A stretch of 13,316 nt of DNA from an uncultured Pseudomonadota bacterium (GTDB lineage Bacteria; Pseudomonadota; Gammaproteobacteria; Burkholderiales; Eutrophovitaceae), in NCBI GenBank assembly GCA_937983055.1, contig CALJLA010000014.1, forward strand, positions 1 to 13,316, in the 5' to 3' direction. Within the stretch, counting starts at the first letter, position 1; each line of letters opens with the position of its first letter. A program made the translations under genes and the position numbers. The notes under the pieces were generated by a model. It worked only from the letters and a program-made list of their open reading frames with translations. It did no database searches and was not told where the DNA came from. Shown piece after piece: positions 6,276 to 13,316 of the stretch.

Positions 6276-7797
6276 CACCGGCGTTGCGGTACTGGCGTTC
6301 GCGCTTGGCGCGGCCACCGTTTTCGGCTTTGCCCCGTTTCGCTTTTATCCGGTTCCGGTCCTGACCCTCGCCGCGCTGGCCCTGCTGTGGCTGCGCGCGG
6401 CAGACTGGCCGGCGGCCGCCGGCCTGGGCCTGGCGTTCGGGCTCGGGCTGTTTCTCACCGGCACCAGCTGGGTTTACGTCAGCCTGCACGATTTCGGCGG
6501 CATGCCGGCGCCGGTGGCCGCTGCCTGCACGTTCGGCTTCTGCGCGTATCTCGCGCTTTATCCGGCGCTGGTCGGCGCACTGTTCCGGGCCGCGCCCGTC
6601 GCGCGCAACCTGAAGCTGGTGCTGCTGCTGCCGGCGCTGTGGGCGCTCGCCGACTGGACGCGCGGCTGGGTGTTCACCGGCTTTCCCTGGCTCGCGATCG
6701 GCTACTCCCAGGTGCCTTCCAGCCCGCTCGCCGGCTACGCCCCGCTGCTGGGCGGCTACGGCGTCACGCTGGTCACCGCGGCGGTTGCCGGCGCGCTGGC
6801 GCTGGTGTTCGGGCGCGACCGCGAGCGCGCCGCGCGACCGCTGCCGGCCCGGGTGCGCGCAGTCCTGGGAGACGGCGGGCTGTGGCTCGCGCTCGCGCTG
6901 GTGCTGGCCGGCCTGACGCTCGGCAAGCTGGAGTGGTCGCAGCCGCTGCCCGGCGATCCGACGCCGGTGGCGCTCGCGCAGGGCAATATCGCGCAGGATC
7001 TGAAATGGCGCCCCGAGAAAGCGCGCGAGACCCTGGAGCGCTATCTGCGCCTTGCCCGCAGCACGGACGCGCCCCTGGTGTTGTTGCCCGAAACCGCGCT
7101 GCCGATGTTCAACGTCGACCTGCCCCACGGCTACCTCGACGCGCTTGCCGCCGGCGTGCGGGCGCGGGGTGGCGACATGCTGCTCGGCATCCCGGAGTAC
7201 GCAGGCCCCGGCCGCTACTACAACAGCGTGATCAGCCTGGGCACTTCGCCGTCGCAGACCTACCGCAAGGTCCACCTGGTGCCCTTTGGCGACTACTTTC
7301 CGCTGCGCACGCTGTTCGGCTGGTTCATGAACCTGCTCGACATCCCGATGTCGGATTTCTCGCGAGGCGACGCGCAGCAGCGCCCGCTCGAGGTGGCCGG
7401 CCAGCGCGTCGCGATAAACATCTGCTACGAGGATGTGTTCGGCGAAGAAATCATCCGTCAGCTGCCGGAAGCCACCGTGCTCGCCAATTTCACCAACGAT
7501 GCCTGGTGGGGCCGATCATGGGCCTCGCGGCAGCACCTGCAGATCGCGCAGATGCGTTCGCTGGAAACCGCCCGCATGATGCTCCGGGCAACCAATACCG
7601 GGGTCACGGCCATCATCGACGAGCGCGGACGCGTCCAGGCACAGGCGCCGGAGTTCGAGGTGGCGCTGCTGCTCGGCGAGGTTCGCGGCCACACCGGCGC
7701 GACACCCTTCGTCCACTGGGGGAACTACGGGCTGCTGGTAATGGCGGCGGGCATGCTGGTCGTGGCGCTCGGCTTTCGCCGCGGCACGCAATCTTGA
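6256..7797 (+). CDS. lnt: Apolipoprotein N-acyltransferase Lnt
   Basis: Lnt is an inner-membrane enzyme that adds the third acyl chain to the N-terminal cysteine of lipoproteins before Lol sorting. At 513 aa it has the usual length. About six hydrophobic segments lie in the first 225 residues, followed by a nitrilase-fold periplasmic domain and a final helix (about 490-506). The catalytic triad is E279 (LLPETALP), K338 (YRKVHLVPFG) and C390 (NICYEDVFGE). Y391 and E392 after the cysteine match E. coli Y388/E389, but the residue matching essential E. coli E343 is Asp346 (VPFGD). The start is uncertain: the GTG at 6256 overlaps corC by 20 nt, and an in-frame GTG at 6265 follows GAGGAAGG by too little spacing. 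Its stop codon lies within an FNR-like box for the next gene. Confidence 0.96.
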   Translation: MRKVPRSTGVAVLAFALGAATVFGFAPFRFYPVPVLTLAALALLWLRAADWPAAAGLGLAFGLGLFLTGTSWVYVSLHDFGGMPAPVAAACTFGFCAYLALYPALVGALFRAAPVARNLKLVLLLPALWALADWTRGWVFTGFPWLAIGYSQVPSSPLAGYAPLLGGYGVTLVTAAVAGALALVFGRDRERAARPLPARVRAVLGDGGLWLALALVLAGLTLGKLEWSQPLPGDPTPVALAQGNIAQDLKWRPEKARETLERYLRLARSTDAPLVLLPETALPMFNVDLPHGYLDALAAGVRARGGDMLLGIPEYAGPGRYYNSVISLGTSPSQTYRKVHLVPFGDYFPLRTLFGWFMNLLDIPMSDFSRGDAQQRPLEVAGQRVAINICYEDVFGEEIIRQLPEATVLANFTNDAWWGRSWASRQHLQIAQMRSLETARMMLRATNTGVTAIIDERGRVQAQAPEFEVALLLGEVRGHTGATPFVHWGNYGLLVMAAGMLVVALGFRRGTQS

Positions 7798-7836
7798 TCG
7801 GGATCAGACCTTGTTCCCGGGCACCTTCGCTAGAGT
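7794..7836 (+). promoter_or_regulatory. FNR/Anr-type box and -10 element upstream of the exported rhodanese
   Basis: TTGAT-CGGG-ATCAG (7794-7807) matches the FNR/Anr/Dnr consensus TTGAT-N4-ATCAA in 9 of 10 positions. A -10-like TAGAGT (7831-7836, 4/6) starts 23 bp after the box. This puts the box centre (7800.5) about 42 bp before the expected start near 7842-7843, the geometry of a class II FNR-activated promoter. The -35 position (ACCTTG region) is poor, which suits an activator-dependent promoter. The box overlaps the lnt stop codon. A good Shine-Dalgarno (GGAG, 7887-7890) and the ATG at 7898 follow after a leader of about 55 nt. The pattern is seen directly; regulation is inferred. Confidence 0.62.
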
Positions 7837-7897
7837 GCGAGTTCCGATTCCGTTCGGGCCGGCAACGGTCCGGACAATTCCTTGCTGGAGAACCTTC

Positions 7898-8935
7898 ATG
7901 AGCCGAGTAACCCAGTTCGCAGGCGGGATGTTGACCGCCGTGCTGTCGGTCTTGCTGACCGGCGCGTTTGCCGCCGCCGCCCAGGCACGCGACATCATCG
8001 TCGACACCGAGTTCGTCGCCGGCGCTCTCTCCCGGGGCGCAATCATCTGGGACGTGCGCAACGAGAACGACTATCTGCGTGGACATATCCCGGGGGCCGT
8101 CAATGTCGATGACGTCGGCAGCGCGCTGCGCGACCCGAATACCGAGGACTATCTGCCGGTCGCGAAGATCGAACGCATTCTCGGCGGCGCGGGCATCGAT
8201 CTGTCGCGCGAGATCGTCGTCTATGGGCCGAAAGGCAATCCGGGCGCGTATTTCGCATACATCACCCTGCGCTGGCTGGGCAGCGAGCGCGTCTACGTGT
8301 ATCACGGCGGCATCGACGACTGGAAGGCCGATGGCCGGCAGCTCGCCACCAACAAGGTGGTCCTGCCATCCGTGACCGTCAATGCAAACCCGAACCACAG
8401 CCGTCTCGCCTCGACCCGGGACATCGTGTCCCGACTGAACGATCCGGGCGTGCAGATCGTCGATGCCCGCACCGAGAAGGAATTCCGGGGCGAAGACATC
8501 CGCGCGTTGCGCGGGGGCCATGTGCCGGGCGCCGTCAATCTGCCCTACGAGCAAAACTGGGTCGATCCGGACACGCCGCGCAAACTGGCGCGGCGCATCG
8601 TCAGCGACAAGGCGGGCATGGCTCTCAAATCGCGCGACGCGCTCGCGCAACTGTACGCCGGGCTCGATCCGCAAAAGGAAACCATCGTCTACTGCCAGAG
8701 CGGGTGGCGCGCCTCCCAGACCGCCGCGGTGCTGGAAGCGCTCGGCTTCGATAATGTTCGTGTCTACGATGCTTCCTGGCTTGGCTACGGCAATGACTTT
8801 TCGGCCCCGGTCGACAGCCCGACCTACTTCAACGTCACGCGCGTCAACCGCATGATCGACGCGCTGCAGATGCAGATCGACCAGCTTCAGGGCGAGATCG
8901 CGGAACTGAAAGCTGCGCGCGAGAAAGCCCGGTAA
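7898..8935 (+). CDS. Exported two-domain rhodanese (sulfurtransferase) with C-terminal coiled coil
   Basis: A 345-aa protein predicted to move sulfane sulfur in the periplasm. The signal peptide covers residues 1-30, with cleavage after AQA (LTGAFAAAAQA-RD). Rhodanese domain 1 (about 34-150; WDVRNENDYLRGHIPGA) has no cysteine at its active-site loop (YGPKGNPGA) and is presumably structural. Domain 2 (about 172-302) has the loop CQSGWRAS with C266, the only cysteine in the protein. The loop resembles CGTGWR of the periplasmic E. coli sulfurtransferase YnjE more than cytoplasmic CGSGVTA or CRKGVTA types. The C-terminus (about 312-345) is a charged coiled-coil-like helix, suggesting oligomers or a partner. 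The ATG at 7898 is chosen for its GGAG 7 nt upstream and clean signal peptide; an upstream TTG at 7811 adds 29 unrelated residues. It is flanked by gaps with its own promoter candidate, so it is a separate unit between lnt and glyQ. Sulfur donor and acceptor are unknown. Confidence 0.88.
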   Translation: MSRVTQFAGGMLTAVLSVLLTGAFAAAAQARDIIVDTEFVAGALSRGAIIWDVRNENDYLRGHIPGAVNVDDVGSALRDPNTEDYLPVAKIERILGGAGIDLSREIVVYGPKGNPGAYFAYITLRWLGSERVYVYHGGIDDWKADGRQLATNKVVLPSVTVNANPNHSRLASTRDIVSRLNDPGVQIVDARTEKEFRGEDIRALRGGHVPGAVNLPYEQNWVDPDTPRKLARRIVSDKAGMALKSRDALAQLYAGLDPQKETIVYCQSGWRASQTAAVLEALGFDNVRVYDASWLGYGNDFSAPVDSPTYFNVTRVNRMIDALQMQIDQLQGEIAELKAAREKAR

Positions 8936-9049
8936 GACCGCTTTCGGCGCTGCGCCGGCGCGGAGACGGGCGCGTTCCGGTCGACTTTGGGTGTTGCGTC
9001 CTCCTCGCGCGGGGTGTGCGCCTGTCCCGACGATCAACCGCCCCGAGGA

Positions 9050-9079
9050 TGGAGGAAGCGCGGCGAAACCCGGTAGAAT
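9050..9079 (+). promoter_or_regulatory. Candidate promoter for glyQS
   Basis: The -10 TAGAAT (9074-9079, 5/6) sits in CCGGTAGAATGCC. The -35 region is weak: TGGAGG at 9050-9055 with an 18-bp spacer matches TTGACA in only 3 positions. The expected start is near 9086, leaving a leader of about 45 nt before the glyQ ATG. A very similar core (GCGGTAGAATCC) precedes gmhB. The -10 is convincing; the -35 is not. Confidence 0.5.
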
Positions 9080-9125
9080 GCCGGCTTCGTTCGGGGCGCC
9101 TATGCCCTGATTTCCCGGCATTTTT
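9077..9125 (+). terminator. Possible intrinsic terminator of the rhodanese transcript, just before glyQ
   Basis: AATGCCGG (9077-9084) can pair with CCGGCATT (9115-9122), and the 3' arm runs into five T residues (9121-9125). The 30-nt loop can form a smaller GGGC/GCCC stem (9094-9097/9104-9107). The 5' arm overlaps the glyQ -10 box, so only transcripts coming from upstream would contain the whole stem. The large loop makes it a weak candidate. Confidence 0.3.
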
Positions 9126-9130
9126 CTCCG

Positions 9131-10074
<944 letters not shown>

Positions 10075-10078
<4 letters not shown>

Positions 10079-12168
10079 GCGAAACCCTGCTGGTCGAGCT
10101 GTTCACCGAGGAACTGCCGCCGAAAGCGTTGCGGCGGCTTGGCGAAGCGTTCGCCGAATCGCTGCGCGACGGGCTCGCGCGGCGCGAATTTCTCGACGAG
10201 GGCAGCACGCTCGCCCTCTACGCCACGCCGCGGCGGCTCGCCGCCCGCATCAGCCGGGTGCGCGAGCGCTCGCCCGACAAGTCCTTCGAGGAAAAGCTGG
10301 TGCCGGCCAAGGTGGGCCTCGATGCCGACGGCAAGCCCACCGCCGCCCTGCTCAAGAAGCTCGCCGCGCTCGGGCTGGATGCCACGGCGGCGCAGGATGT
10401 CCGCGCCGTGTCGGACGGCAAGATCGACATGCTCTACCTCTCGCGCGTCGCCGCCGGCCAGGCGCTTGCCGCCGGCCTGCAGGCGGCGCTCGAAGAAGCC
10501 ATCGATCGGCTGCCGATCCCGAAGGTGATGAGCTACCAGCTTGCAGACGGGCTGACCAGCGTGAAGTTCGTGCGCCCGGCGCATGGCTTGGTAGCGTTGC
10601 ACGGCGGCAACGTCGTCACGGTGTCGGAGCTCGGGCTCGAAGCCGGACGGCGCACCCATGGCCACCGGTTTCTCGGCCAGGCCGATGTCGATCTGGCGCA
10701 TGCCGATGAATACGAAGCGCGGCTGCGCGATCAAGGCAGGGTCGTCGCCGACTTCGACGCCCGTCGCGCGAACATCGAAACCCAGCTTCGGGAAAAAGCC
10801 GCCGAACTGGGCTGCCGCCTGGATGCGGACGACGCCCTGCTCGACGAGGTCACCGCGCTGGTGGAATGGCCGGTCGTGTACGTCGCCAGCTTCGAGCCTG
10901 AGTTCCTGTCGGTGCCGCAGGAATGCCTGATTCTCACCATGCGCACCAACCAGAAGTACTTCCCCCTGTTCGACGACCGGGGCCGGCTCAGCAATCGCTT
11001 CCTGCTGGTGAGCAACATGGCGGTCGAAGATGCGTCGAACATCGTCGCCGGCAACCAGCGGGTGGTCAGGCCGCGGCTGGCGGATGCGCGCTTTTTCTTC
11101 GACACCGATCGCCGACAGCCACTGGAATCGCGGCTGCCGAAGCTGGGGGACATCGTCTTCCACAACAAGCTCGGCAGCCAGCTCGCGCGCGTGCGGCGCA
11201 TCGCCAAGCTCGCCGGCAGCATCGCCGAGCGGCTGAAAAGCGACATCGCCCTGACCGAGCGCGCCGCCCTGCTGTGCAAAGCCGACCTGGTCACTGGCAT
11301 GGTCGGCGAATTTCCCGAGCTGCAAGGCATCATGGGGCGCTACTACGCGCTGAACGACGGCGAGCCGGCGGCGGTCGCCGACGCCATCGAGCAGCATTAC
11401 CGGCCGCGCTTCGCCAACGACAGCCTGCCGGAGGGCAATCTTGCCGCCGCCGTGGCGCTGGCGGACAAGCTCGACACGCTCACCGGCATCTTCGGCATCG
11501 GCCTGGCCCCCACCGGCGACAAGGACCCGTTCGCGCTGCGCCGCCAGGCGCTGGGCGTGCTGCGCATGCTGGCCGAGGCGCAGCTGCCGCTCGACCTGAT
11601 GCAGCTGCTGCAGCTCGCCCGCAGCCTGTATCCGCAGGAAGGTCTCAGCGAGAGCGTGGCGGTGGACCTGCACTTGTTCATGCTGGAGCGCCTGCGCGGC
11701 TATCTGCGCGAGCGCGGCTACGCGCCCGACGAGATCGAAGCCGTGGTCAGCCAAAACCCGACCCGCATCGACCGGGTGCTGCCGCGGCTGGACGCAGTGC
11801 GCAGCTTCCGCCGCCTGCCGGAATCGGAAAGCCTTGCGAGCGCCAACAAGCGCATCCGCAATATCCTGAAAAAGACCGATGCCGCCGCCCGGGCCCCGGA
11901 GCCCGCGCTGCTGCAGGAACCGGCGGAGAAGAGCCTGTATGCCGCCGTAAGCGCGTTGCTGCCCAAGGTCGATTCCCTGGTCGAGGCCGAAGGCTACAGC
12001 GACGCGCTCAGGCTGCTGGCGGGCGTACGCGGCGAGGTCGACACCTTCTTCGACGAGGTGATGGTGATGACCGACGAACCGCTCACCCGCGACAACCGGC
12101 TGGCGTTGCTCGCCCAGCTCGAGCAGCTCATGAACAAGGTGGCCGACATCTCCAAGCTGGCGGCCTAG
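10075..12168 (+). CDS. glyS: Glycyl-tRNA synthetase beta subunit
   Basis: GlyS is the large subunit of the heterotetrameric glycyl-tRNA synthetase, needed for tRNA-Gly recognition and full activity. At 697 aa it is close to the family norm (about 690). The family N-terminus LLVELFTEELPPKALRRLG is present. MRTNQKYFPLFDDRGRL starts at about residue 289, and the signature KADLVTGMVGEFPELQG lies at about 401-417. An HD-like region with ADKLDTL (about 463) is followed by GDKDPFALRRQALG (about 481-494). The last 110 residues match the DALR-type anticodon-binding region. The ATG shares ATGA with the glyQ stop and has GGAG 5 nt upstream. No strong terminator follows; an imperfect palindrome begins about 50 nt downstream. 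Confidence 0.97.
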
Positions 12169-12217
12169 CCCGCCCTCACGGCCTTGTCTCGAACGGCAAG
12201 AGGATGCGAACCCCCAG

Positions 12218-12291
12218 GAGCACCAGGGACACGAAAGACACCGGGAAAAGCCAGGAACAGCTTTTCCTGGTGTTTGGTGATGTTGGTGTTC
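12218..12291. repeat. Imperfect palindrome built from 9-nt direct repeats
   Basis: The left half contains three tandem 9-nt units: CACCAGGGA (12221), CACGAAAGA (12230) and CACCGGGAA (12239). A 15-bp stem with two G-U pairs joins 12236-12250 to 12261-12275 around a 10-nt loop. An outer 8-bp stem (one G-U) joins 12218-12225 to 12284-12291. The inner arm CCAGGAA/TTCCTGG (12251-12257/12264-12270) offers an alternative hairpin. The layout recalls degenerate intergenic repeats of the type ACGAAGGACACCAAGG that I know from many proteobacterial genomes. No T-run follows, so it is not a standard intrinsic terminator. The rest of the 260-bp glyS-gmhB gap holds only the gmhB promoter and a short upstream ORF. 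Confidence 0.6.
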
Positions 12292-12354
12292 GATTCGCTC
12301 CCGCCCTTTTCCTCACTTTTGCAGAGCGTTCATCCGCGATGTCGCACTGACCTA

Positions 12355-12384
12355 TGGTGATTCGCAGACCGTGAGCGGTAGAAT
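12355..12384 (+). promoter_or_regulatory. Candidate promoter for gmhB-plsC
   Basis: The -10 TAGAAT (12379-12384, 5/6) lies in GAGCGGTAGAATCCGCC. A weak -35, TGGTGA (12355-12360, 3/6), is 18 bp upstream. The expected start is at about 12390-12391, which coincides with the ATG of a short upstream ORF and lies 38 nt before gmhB. Confidence 0.5.
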
Positions 12385-12390
12385 CCGCCC

Positions 12391-12432
12391 ATGATTCAGG
12401 TCGTATTCACATTGCATCGAAGCCGCCGATGA
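12391..12432 (+). CDS. Possible 13-codon upstream ORF (leader peptide) of gmhB
   Basis: ATG at 12391 opens MIQVVFTLHRSRR and stops at TGA 12430-12432, sharing ATGA with the gmhB start at 12429. The predicted transcription start falls on or next to its ATG, so it could be read as a leaderless ORF and pass ribosomes to gmhB, which lacks a good Shine-Dalgarno. It is out of frame with gmhB and is not an N-terminal extension. A 13-codon ORF can easily occur by chance; translation is not shown. Confidence 0.25.
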   Translation: MIQVVFTLHRSRR

Positions 12433-12962
12433 AGCTCGTCATTCTCGATCGCGACGGGGTCATCAACCAGGACAGCGACCAGTTCATCAAGAGCCCGGAG
12501 GAGTGGAAGCCGATTCCGGGCAGCCTGGAGGCGATCGCGCGGCTCAACCACGCCGGCTTCCGGGTGGTGGTGGCGTCCAACCAGTCGGGGATCGGGCGCG
12601 GCCTGTTCGACATGGGCGCGCTGAATGCGATCAACGACAAGATGTATCGCGCGCTCGCGCAGGTCGGCGGCCGGATCGACGCGCTGTTCTACTGCCCGCA
12701 TGCCGCCGAGTCCAACTGCGAGTGCCGCAAGCCAAAGGCCGGCATGTTCATCGACATCGCCCAGCGCTTCAATGTCGATCTGGCTGGCGTGCCTGCGGTC
12801 GGCGACTCTCTGCGCGACCTTCAGGCGGCGCAGACGGCCGGGGCACAGCCCATGCTGGTGCTGACCGGCAAGGGCACCAGGACCCACGCCGTCGGCGACC
12901 TGCCTGCGCAGACGCGCATCTTCAACGACCTCGCCGACGCGGTGCGGCACATCGTCACCTGA
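12429..12962 (+). CDS. gmhB: D-glycero-beta-D-manno-heptose 1,7-bisphosphate 7-phosphatase GmhB
   Basis: GmhB is a cytoplasmic HAD-superfamily phosphatase that removes the 7-phosphate from heptose 1,7-bisphosphate in the ADP-heptose pathway for LPS inner core. The protein is 177 aa, normal for the family. HAD motif I is DRDGVIN, with nucleophile D7 and acid/base D9. Motif II is SNQSG (50-54). The lysine motif is CRKPKAGM (99-106), and motif IV is GDSLRD (125-130). The structural zinc site is C89, H91, C97 and C99 (CPHAAESNCEC), which separates GmhB from HisB-type histidinol phosphatases that are otherwise similar. The start gives the canonical MKLVILDRDG. It is followed after 3 nt by plsC, an arrangement common beside glyQS in betaproteobacteria. 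Confidence 0.95.
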   Translation: MKLVILDRDGVINQDSDQFIKSPEEWKPIPGSLEAIARLNHAGFRVVVASNQSGIGRGLFDMGALNAINDKMYRALAQVGGRIDALFYCPHAAESNCECRKPKAGMFIDIAQRFNVDLAGVPAVGDSLRDLQAAQTAGAQPMLVLTGKGTRTHAVGDLPAQTRIFNDLADAVRHIVT

Positions 12963-12965
12963 GCG

Positions 12966-13316
12966 ATGGCGAGCGCGCTGCTGCGTTCCCTGCTGTTCGA
13001 GGTGATCCGATTTTCCCTGACCGTCGTCTTTTCGATCGTCTCGCTGCTGACCTTTCCGTTCAGGCCGTTGACCCGCTACCGCATCATCACCACCTGGTCG
13101 CATCTCATCATCGCGCTCGCGCGCAGCGTTTGCGGCGTGAACTACCGGGTGATCGGCGCCGAGCATCTGCCGCGCACGCCCGCGATCATCATTTCCAAGC
13201 ACCAGTCGGCCTGGGAAACGCTTGCCTACCAGGTGCTCTTCCCGCCGCAGGTGTGGGTGCTCAAGCGCGAACTGCTGTTCGTGCCGTTCTTCGGTTGGGG
13301 GCTGTCGATGATGAGC
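12966..13316 (+). CDS. plsC: 1-acyl-sn-glycerol-3-phosphate acyltransferase (PlsC family), 3' end outside window
   Basis: PlsC-type enzymes transfer an acyl chain to lysophosphatidic acid to make phosphatidic acid at the inner membrane. Only the first 117 codons are present; the frame is open to the edge. A hydrophobic membrane segment covers about residues 12-32. The acceptor motif region is IIISKHQSAWETLAYQ, with catalytic His79. The usual HX4D reads HQSAWE, that is HX4E, with Glu84 in place of Asp. The glycerophosphate-binding block is presumably the VLKRELLFVPFFGWGL region (98-113). The ATG at 12966 is 3 nt after the gmhB stop, so the genes are very likely co-transcribed. Other LPLAT-family acyltransferases remain possible without the C-terminus. 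Confidence 0.88.
   Translation, partial: MASALLRSLLFEVIRFSLTVVFSIVSLLTFPFRPLTRYRIITTWSHLIIALARSVCGVNYRVIGAEHLPRTPAIIISKHQSAWETLAYQVLFPPQVWVLKRELLFVPFFGWGLSMMS

Noticed and set aside
6387..7901. 504-codon plus-strand ORF in another frame over lnt
   Set aside because: Arg/Ala/Pro-rich composition typical of a +1 frame in high-GC DNA; Lnt with its full catalytic triad occupies the same region.
8945..8957. CGGCG-CTG-CGCCG hairpin just after the rhodanese stop as its terminator
   Set aside because: Only a 5-bp stem with a 3-nt loop and no following T-run; not enough for an intrinsic terminator.
9102..9110. Minimal ORF ATG-CCC-TGA in the glyQ leader as a regulatory leader
   Set aside because: Two sense codons occur very often by chance and nothing else supports translation.

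Overview
This GC-rich window reads as ordinary chromosomal DNA from a betaproteobacterium. The Rhodocyclales/Nitrosomonadales/Burkholderiales range is likely, but no species can be named from sequence alone. The gene order (a UbiH-type hydroxylase next to dsbC; miaB-phoH-ybeY-corC-lnt; glyQ-glyS-gmhB-plsC), two TAGAAT -10 boxes and protein sequence details all fit that lineage. No transposase, phage gene, integrase, CRISPR array or toxin-antitoxin pair was seen. This is mostly core genome, not an accessory island.

Layout. Bases 1-88 hold no recognisable gene. On the minus strand, a UbiH/UbiF-family FAD hydroxylase (864-2027) is followed 37 nt downstream by dsbC (89-826). A 105-bp divergent region (2028-2132) carries back-to-back promoter candidates, and a CAU-anticodon tRNA (2133-2208) starts the plus-strand block. 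Next comes a small exported or membrane protein (2242-2640) that shares ATGA with miaB (2637-3971). It is followed, with overlaps or a 9-nt gap, by phoH/ybeZ (3968-4924), ybeY (4893-5417), corC/ybeX (5427-6275) and lnt (6256-7797). After lnt there is an FNR/Anr-like box with a correctly spaced -10, then an exported two-domain rhodanese (7898-8935). A 195-bp gap carries a promoter and a possible terminator ahead of glyQ-glyS (9131-12168). A 260-bp gap (12169-12428) contains a palindromic element of 9-nt repeats and a promoter. The window ends with gmhB (12429-12962) and the first 117 codons of a PlsC-family acyltransferase (12966 to the edge).

How the genes fit together. The central operon combines tRNA modification (MiaB), rRNA maturation and RNA metabolism (PhoH/YbeZ with YbeY) and envelope functions (CorC, and Lnt for lipoprotein N-acylation). 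The same order is found in E. coli and other proteobacteria. glyQ/glyS encode the two subunits of glycyl-tRNA synthetase. gmhB and plsC serve LPS heptose and phospholipid synthesis. DsbC and the rhodanese both act on thiol or sulfur chemistry outside the cytoplasm.

Nothing here amounts to a clearly new multi-gene system. The best leads are the rhodanese with its apparent oxygen-responsive promoter, the uncharacterised small protein coupled to miaB, the 9-nt-periodic palindrome after glyS, and a possible leaderless 13-codon upstream ORF overlapping the gmhB start.
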